Source of the DNA: Limnephilus marmoratus
Taxonomy: Eukaryota > Arthropoda > Insecta > Trichoptera > Limnephilidae
DNA: 64,000 bases
Assembly (NCBI GenBank): GCA_917880885.1
Contig: OU862927.1
Coordinates: 18,927,450 to 18,991,449, forward strand
Direction of reading: 5' to 3'
The position numbers were made by a program, and so were the translations under genes. Below the pieces are notes generated by a model. That model was not told the DNA's origin and ran no database searches. It saw nothing but the letters and a program-made list of their open reading frames with translations. The stretch's first letter is position 1, and every line of letters starts with the position of its first letter. Positions 58,079 to 64,000 of the stretch are shown here, piece after piece.

Positions 58079-58253
58079 TTTTTGAATGGAAGAGCCAAAT
58101 TTTTGAACAGACAATACCGACATAGGATTTTTGATAAATTATGTTTCAGCTTTCAGCGTAGAACCTAACACAACAAAAGTATCGAAGGATTTCAAATAAA
58201 AAATAATGAAATGAATACAAATCTATTTGTATTCACCACTTTTTTAATCAAAA

Positions 58254-58296
58254 TTATCAACACTTTTCGAAACCAATGGTATCTTCGTCAGGATAA
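58254..58296 (-). ncRNA. Hammerhead-ribozyme-like motif 4, sense to CaMKK
   Basis: On the - strand: TTATC, CTGACGA (the variable core position 7 is C), extra A, stem II GATACC/GGTTTC (one mismatch), GAA, a weak stem III region AAGTGT, T, then GATAA closing a perfect 5-bp stem I. It starts 50 nt downstream of the CaMKK exon donor in the transcribed strand. Stem II and III are weaker than in motif 3. Confidence 0.42.
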
Positions 58297-58345
58297 AATG
58301 AAAATAATTTGAATTTGCGATAATTGCAGAAGTAAAAGTAATTAC

Positions 58346-58561
58346 CTTAATCTCAGGTAGCGTGATCCTCGTAGGTGGGTCCTTATCCAGCATCTTCGAG
58401 ATGAGGTGGCGGAGCGCCGGCGGAGGAGTCACATCAGACGGGAAGGACAGGGGCTGTCTTTTGATCAGCGAGTATAGCCCCGCGGCGCCCTCGGCCCGCC
58501 AGGGGAGCACTCCGGTCACGAGGGCGTAGAGGGTTACGCCCATGGACCAAATATCAGAGGC
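58346..58561 (-). CDS. CaMKK: Calcium/calmodulin-dependent protein kinase kinase, kinase C-lobe exon
   Basis: A 216-bp, phase-0 exon between TTCCAG and AAG|GTAATT. It encodes ASDIWSMGVTLYALVTGVLP, then LYSLIKRQPLSFPSD and ISKMLDKDPPTRITLPEIK. DIWSMGVTLY is kinase subdomain IX and the R of TRI subdomain XI. MLDKxPxxRIxxPEIK followed by HPWVT in the next exon is typical of CaMKK rather than LKB1 or AMPK. The GC content is well above the surrounding intron. Upstream exons with the ATP site, catalytic loop and activation segment are not in the window. Confidence 0.93.
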
Positions 58562-58908
58562 CTGGAAATAGTAATTAGATATAGTGGAATCGGGAATACC
58601 ACAGGGATGAAATTTAGGATCACATATATATTTTTTTTACATAATCAATGGATATTGGTTACGCCCACACACATACCTACACATACACATACCTACATAG
58701 CTCGCATACATACTGTCACTGCTCGGTATTGGTATTAATAATGTTGCAAATTCCTTTCCTACCTATCCCTATTTGCTACCCGTCAATCTTACCCATAGTC
58801 AGTCTGTAATAAACCCCCGCCGCAACATATAGCCATTGTGCTTCCGCTATCGGTGAACCGACCAAAATAACTCCGCCGTGTACTTTTAAATAAACGAAAC
58901 GGAATAAA

Positions 58909-60591
58909 TTCGGTTTTTGGGGGAAATTCCTAAAAAATAAAACTAGTTATTTTTATACTAATTATGGGCCGGAAAAACCGAATCTGAAAGAATTAGGCGG
59001 CGGAAAGCAATATTAACTGAGTTACACGACTTTAAAATTTTTTATACGCATACAGGAAAATAGCCATTTTGGAAGTATTCTGATTCCTACAAAATCAAAC
59101 TAATAGTTATTTTTATACTAACTTTGGGCCGAGGAATCCGAATCTGAAAGAATTAGGCGGCGGCAAGCAATATTAACTGAATTACACGACTTTAAAATTT
59201 TCAATACACACAAACAAGAAAATATTCATTTCGGTAGCTGAATTTGACTCATTCAGTACAAAATCATAGATAAACAAGAAATCTACGAAAACATGTGTTG
59301 GCAGTGTTACCAAGTCTCAAAAAATATTTATCCCTATATTTATGAATTACAACTATCTCAACGGCCGTATTCTTAAACCAAAAGTATGAAAATTCGTAAT
59401 CTTAAAAATGCGTAACCAAACCTAACCTAACGCTAGGTTTGTGTAACATGGTTTGTACCCCTTTATACCGCCTGCTCGCGTCAATTTTAAAAAACATCCC
59501 TGTTTTCAAGTAGTTTAACGGCTACGCGAGGTTTGTGTAACATGGTTTGTGCCCCTTTATACCGCCTGCTCACGTCCCTAACCTAACCTAACCTAACGCT
59601 AGGTTTGTGTAACATGGTTTGTGCCCCTTTATACCGCCTGCTCGCGTCAATTTAAAAAAACAGCCTACGTTTTCAAGTAGTTTAGCGGCTACGCTAGGTT
59701 TGTGTAACATGGTTTGTGCCCCTTTATACCGCCTGCTCGCATCAATTTAAAAAAACAGCCTACGTTTTCAAGTAGTTTAGCGGCTACGCTAGGTTTGTGT
59801 AACATGGTTTGTGCCCCTTTATACCGCCTGCTCGCGTCACGGCATAAAAACATCCCTGTTTTCAAGTAGTTTAGCGGCTACGCTAGGTTTGTGTAACATG
59901 GTTTGTGCCCCTTTATACCGCCTGCTCACGTCACGGCAAAAAAACATCCCTGTTTTCAAGTAGTTTAACGGCTACGCTAGGTTTGTGTAACATGGTTTGT
60001 GCCCCTTTATACCGCCTGCTCGCGTCACGGCAATAAAACATCCCTGTTTTCAAATAGTTTAGCATCTACGCTGGGTTTATGTAACATGGTTTGTGATACA
60101 AAAGTGAGTAAAATTTATAAAGAATAAGTACTTAAAATATAAACGTGTTATTTTACGTTATTGATATTACTGGTTAATGGCAACACTTAATTTTGTGTGG
60201 TAAAAACATCTATGTTATCTTGTTTTCTATGGTCTTTGTACTACGTGTGTCAAGTCAAAATCAGCTTGCGAAATGAATATTTTCATGTGCATGTATGGAA
60301 AATTTTAAAGTCGTGTAATTCAGTTAATATTGCTTGCCGCCGCCTAATTCTTTCAGATTCGGATTCCCCGGCCCAAAGTTAGTATAAAAATAACTATTAG
60401 TTTGATTTTGTAGGAATCAGAATGTTTCCAAAATGGCTATTTTCCTGTATGCGTATAAAAAATTTTAAAGTCGTGTAACTCAGTTAATATTGCTTTCCGC
60501 CGCCTAATTCTTTCAGATTCGGTTTTTCCGGCCCATAATTAGTATAAAAATAACTAGTTTTATTTTTTAGGAATTTCCCCCAAAAACCGAA
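58909..60591. mobile_element. Foldback element family B, copy 2, nested arms and minisatellite core
   Basis: Outer arms start TTCGGTTTTTGGGGGAAATT and continue ACTAGTTATTTTTATACTAA. Each arm contains two diverged copies of the same ~170-bp segment (AATCTGAAAGAATTAGGCGG at about 58980 and 59142, mirrored at about 60346 and 60508). The centre (about 59430-60095) is a 94-bp tandem array. No coding sequence and no obvious target duplication. Confidence 0.85.
59430..60095 (+). repeat. 94-bp minisatellite core, eight units
   Basis: The motif GGTTTGTGTAACATGGTTTG recurs at 59436, 59530, 59602, 59698, 59792, 59886, 59980 and, degenerate, 60073. Spacing is 93-96 bp except one 72-bp unit whose end is replaced by CCTAACCTAACCTAACCTAA. 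The same unit, reversed, is the core of the other foldback elements at 2.1, 3.1 and 33.8 kb. Confidence 0.95.
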
Positions 60592-60950
60592 CTTTAGCCA
60601 CAAATTCTTTTATCCTTTTCGGTGAGTCCTTTCCTCTCTATGTAACATGTGTTTTTATCGTTTCAAGCTGTGATAGTAACACAAAATCAAGGTCCTTCGC
60701 CAGTCATTCTTTACACAAACATATCAATCCACTCTAAACAATCATAACCTCATTCAGATATCAACACACGGCAGATAAGGATGGAAGAGTTTTGTTATAT
60801 GAAGTGATGTAAAAAAACTCCTGGATCTATTTTAAAAATTTAATTGCTGTTAACCCAGTTTATTGAAATAAATATAACAAAGTAAGTACATTACCAGCCT
60901 CACCAGACTATGTCTGTTCTGGAACGGGTTCTGAGACAATCCCATAGAAT
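60590..60950. other. Sequence right of the foldback element, no feature recognised
   Basis: No supported feature. Confidence 0.35.
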
Positions 60951-61350
60951 AGAATTTCATCGATCAAGTGCAAAGCAAAATAAAAATTGTAGATGTAATC
61001 AGGATACCGCAGGGATTACTTTAAGGACTACATGAAAATAAATATGTCAATTTGAGTCAAAATATCACAAGTATTGAGCGATGTTTACAAATAAATGGAT
61101 AAAACAATGAGCTCCTGGAAATTCCATTTTGTATAAGACATCTGATGCTTGAGTGGATTTATACAATAATACAATTGAAATGATAAGGAATACCACAGGG
61201 ACGACATTTTGGACCACAGAAGAAATAGATTTAACAAATATTTATTGGTAATGAAACATCAAAGATAAGGAAAGGTATAATAGCGTTCTCAGACTGTTAT
61301 AATATAAAACGTCGAAGTAATGAGATCTTGTTTTACAGTCACTCATAAAT
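60950..61350 (+). pseudogene. Strongly decayed non-LTR reverse transcriptase
   Basis: GGAATACCACAGGGACGACA near 61188 and a related ATACCGCAGGGATTACTTTA near 61000 read as the RT motif GIPQG-x-x-x-G-P. Another GGAATACCACAGGGATGAAA lies at about 58591, beside the kinase exon. No long frame survives. The assignment rests on this motif alone. Confidence 0.4.
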
Positions 61351-62580
61351 TAAGGCGATTCAATAAGTCAAGGAAAAAATCGAAATCGGAATGCACGCCC
61401 CTTTAAGGGAGGAGTTTGAAAATACTCGAGAAAAAGCTTTTGGAAAGGTTGGAAAAGGTATTTGAGAATTTTTTTTTACAGGTTGATTTCGTAAAAACGT
61501 GTAAAAAATATTACCTCATTTTTTACGCATTGTTTATTGTAATAAAACGGTAATTTGAAATTGATTTCACGAAATCAAGCGACGCGGAGCCACACTTCTA
61601 TTTCCCGCTCCAGCCGGGGCGTGACTGATACGAAAAAAGTGTGGCGTGGTCAGTAGTTCTTCGGTGGACGGCATAGGGTTCATTTTGAAAAACCAAATTC
61701 GTCGACTAGCGGCCGTATTGTAAAATAACAACGCGAAAATAAATATTTTATTTTAATTTGGGAAGTTCGGGCGTAAATATAATTTTTTTTGCGATTATTA
61801 TAAAAGAAACTGAATTTTCTACATTATACAATAAAAACAATATCCGAAAATGGGGTTTATAAAAAGGAGAGTGGATCAAATTTTCAAAACAAAAACATAT
61901 TATTTTGTATGATTTTGCATTATTTAGTATGGCTTAATCTTAAAAGCACATAATAATTAATTGCTACAACTCTGACTTCGCCATTTACCACCACTTTGAT
62001 GGGTGGGACATACGTAATGCATGCTTTAACTTTTGAGGCTAGAAAAACACTACAGATAACATAAGCTAGTGCAGTCGATATTTTTGTTTGAGTTTTGAAA
62101 ATTCATCCATGTTTCCAAAAACCAATAATGATTATAATGTCATTCAACATGTTGCAAAATACGAAAGCCTTTCCATCTCCTTTACACTCGTACTTTAATT
62201 TTTGTGTATTCACCTGCACAACTGAAAGCAAATTTTCAAGGTAGTTATACTCTTACTTTTATTTTTGTGTATAACTGAATGCAAATTTTCACAGTAACCC
62301 ATGTGACGAGAGAACCGTTGGAATTCCCACTTGAGTTCCCAACACTTTATAATATTCATACTTTCATTCAGAGTGTACGTGTCTTTGGAAAACCTGCTCT
62401 TTGATACACGGGCGCACTTACAAACACTACTTTAGGTACAATGCTAAGGGAGTATTTTATATTCCGATGGAAATTACGTATGTATCCATTTGCTTTCCCC
62501 TTTTTTCTCCAACTTCTCGCTATATACCAACGCAAATCAGCATTTGACGTTTAATTTGATTGCTTCTTTACTCTGCGTTG
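61350..62580. other. Sequence without a recognised feature
   Basis: About 1.2 kb, AT-rich, no supported frame or repeat on either strand. I looked for further CaMKK exons here and found none. Confidence 0.4.
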
Positions 62581-62586
62581 ATTATA

Positions 62587-63412
62587 CAGCGTGTCCGGGG
62601 GAAAAGTGCATTAACTTCGGGAGGTGATTCTACGCGATATTATAAGTAAAAAAGACAAACAACTCTTTTCGAAATTCCAACTTTTAGAGGTAGTTTTGTG
62701 GTAAAGAGATAAAATTAGACCGGGGTGTGCGGCCAGCTTTATTAATTTCTGCTATTATGATACGGGCCAATCACAGCCATGCAATGTTGCCACACTCGTG
62801 CCTGACAGGCTCACAGCAAGTAACTACTCAAAATAAGGATTTTTAGTAGGTACGTCTGTTATTAGTTATTTCATGATCGGGTATTTAATGGCCTTTTTTT
62901 ATATTCCAGCCATTAAATACCCGAACACTTTTTTTAATTATGAGTTGTTTCATTTACAATAACTTAGGCTACAACTTGTTTTAGATCAACACTCTTATAA
63001 AACCTTTGGTTACAGCCCGACTCCCACTTTATCTGCTAAAGATAACTCTTTACTAAGATAATATTAATGCGAAAGAGAATTTTTAAAGGTAAACACACTG
63101 TTTATAACATAATAATAGAAACGGATGCGATCCTAGATCGTTAATCAGCCACTAGATCTGTAAAGCAGATGCAAACGGTCTGTAAAGCAGATGTAAATGC
63201 AGAGGTAACGTCTAACGGCAGTGTCGAACATTAAAATGCTAATAACCAATTAAAGACAAAAACGGAACGCAGAGGTCTGATTTGAACTCTTAACAACGTC
63301 TTTTGTATGGGAAAAAAAAGTTGGAATTTCGAAAAAGTTGTTAATCTTTTTTACTCCTACCATTATATAGAATCATCTCCCGAAGTAAATGCACTTTACC
63401 CCCGGACACCCG
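62587..63412. mobile_element. MITE with CAGCGTG/CAGGGTG termini, copy 2, carrying an insertion
   Basis: Same ends and interior as 10295-10684 (TTAACTTCGGGAGGTGATTC, ATTCCAACTTTTAGAGGTAG, right end TGCACTTTACCCCCGGACAC), but split by 62858-63295. Confidence 0.8.
62858..63295. mobile_element. 438-bp insertion nested in the MITE, 6-bp flanking repeat
   Basis: ACGTCT flanks both sides (62852-62857 and 63296-63301), while the other MITE copy shows the uninterrupted site. The insert has a 16-bp-armed hairpin TCGGGTATTTAATGGC near its left end. No coding sequence; class unknown. Confidence 0.65.
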
Positions 63413-63419
63413 TATTTCT

Positions 63420-64000
63420 GTTGGATAATTCCAGGAAACTTTGCCGTCATCTATCTCTTGTATCCAGTGGCATTCTACGACCAAAGGCAGTCTGTTTGTA
63501 GATTTTCAAGTTCATATATGATTAATCTATTATTGTGCATTTGCATTGCATATTTGAAAACGATCAATTTTATTAAATATGATAAAGAAGAAGAGTCAAT
63601 ATATTTGTCAACTGAACAGGGGATCCGAGTTCGTCAAGTCAGAAGAATAATGTTAAATACAAATCTTTTAGAATTGCATATTATCAAGTAATCTAAAATC
63701 TCTGAATTTTTTTTTGTAGCTGTCTCAATGTACTCATCGCTCTTTTCCATGTAGAAAAAAAAGAATTCATTTGGCGTACTTCACACCGCATTTTTAGTGA
63801 ATCATCTCCCTATTTCAAAACAACACAGAAATTCAATGAAAGTATAGTTTCTCTTATAAGTGTACTATGTATTATAAGTTCACACTTTAAACACATAACT
63901 TCATCTCTTTATAATATTGTTTATAATAGCATTAACTCTTTATGTTTATGTTGTAAATCTTTATGCAATTCCTCCAACTTCTTATCAGGTACCTGGTTTA
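63420..64000. other. Right-end flank, no feature recognised
   Basis: Short frames only, no domain and no splice-bounded CaMKK-like segment. The missing upstream CaMKK exons must lie further right. Confidence 0.4.

Noticed and set aside
58346..58561. LKB1 or AMPK-type kinase identity for this exon
   Set aside because: MLDKxPxxRIxxPEIK followed by HPWVT and the EEENC/VTEEDV exon fit CaMKK and not those kinases.

Overview
This is a 64 kb window of AT-rich insect nuclear DNA. Lepidoptera is my best guess, from the general style of the repeats; the sequence alone does not prove it. Only two host genes are visible, and they converge tail to tail. The first is SmD3 on the + strand, a two-exon spliceosomal core gene at 737-5089. 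The second is the 3' half of a calcium/calmodulin-dependent protein kinase kinase (CaMKK) on the - strand. Its exons lie at 58346-58561, 24307-24474, 21822-21904 and 20300-20630. Exon edges have AG/GT signals and the reading phase carries across every junction. The intron between the kinase-domain exon and the next exon is about 33.9 kb and holds most of the transposon material. The earlier CaMKK exons (N-lobe, catalytic loop) lie beyond the right edge.

Layout: 1-736 is SmD3 upstream sequence. 1050-4940 is the SmD3 intron, with two long-armed foldback elements. 5.1-20.3 kb is intergenic or CaMKK 3' flank, with SINEs, a non-LTR fragment, an internally deleted piggyBac, small TIR elements, a foldback-like mariner derivative and a hAT remnant. 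20.3-24.5 kb holds the last three CaMKK exons with non-LTR scraps between them. 24.5-58.3 kb is the giant intron: PIF-like MITE, Ty3/Gypsy-type LTR element, minisatellites, a second foldback element, nested TIR elements, several Jockey-like LINEs, Penelope-like fragments, a second mariner and many SINEs. 58.3-64 kb is the kinase exon, then a 1.7 kb foldback element with a 94-bp minisatellite core, decayed RT sequence and a nested MITE.

The most interesting non-gene signals are three. (1) Two foldback families with unrelated arms share the same roughly 94-bp core repeat: single-plus copies in three elements and eight tandem copies in a fourth; one family has clean 8-bp target duplications. (2) Four hammerhead-ribozyme-like motifs occur, two of them in Penelope-like 3' sequences. 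The one at 57721-57775 has both closing stems intact, and one on the - strand lies 50 nt inside the CaMKK giant intron in sense orientation. All four carry the same extra nucleotide before stem II. (3) Several clear nested insertions have readable target duplications. No autonomous intact transposon was found: every element coding region I could read is truncated, frameshifted or internally deleted.
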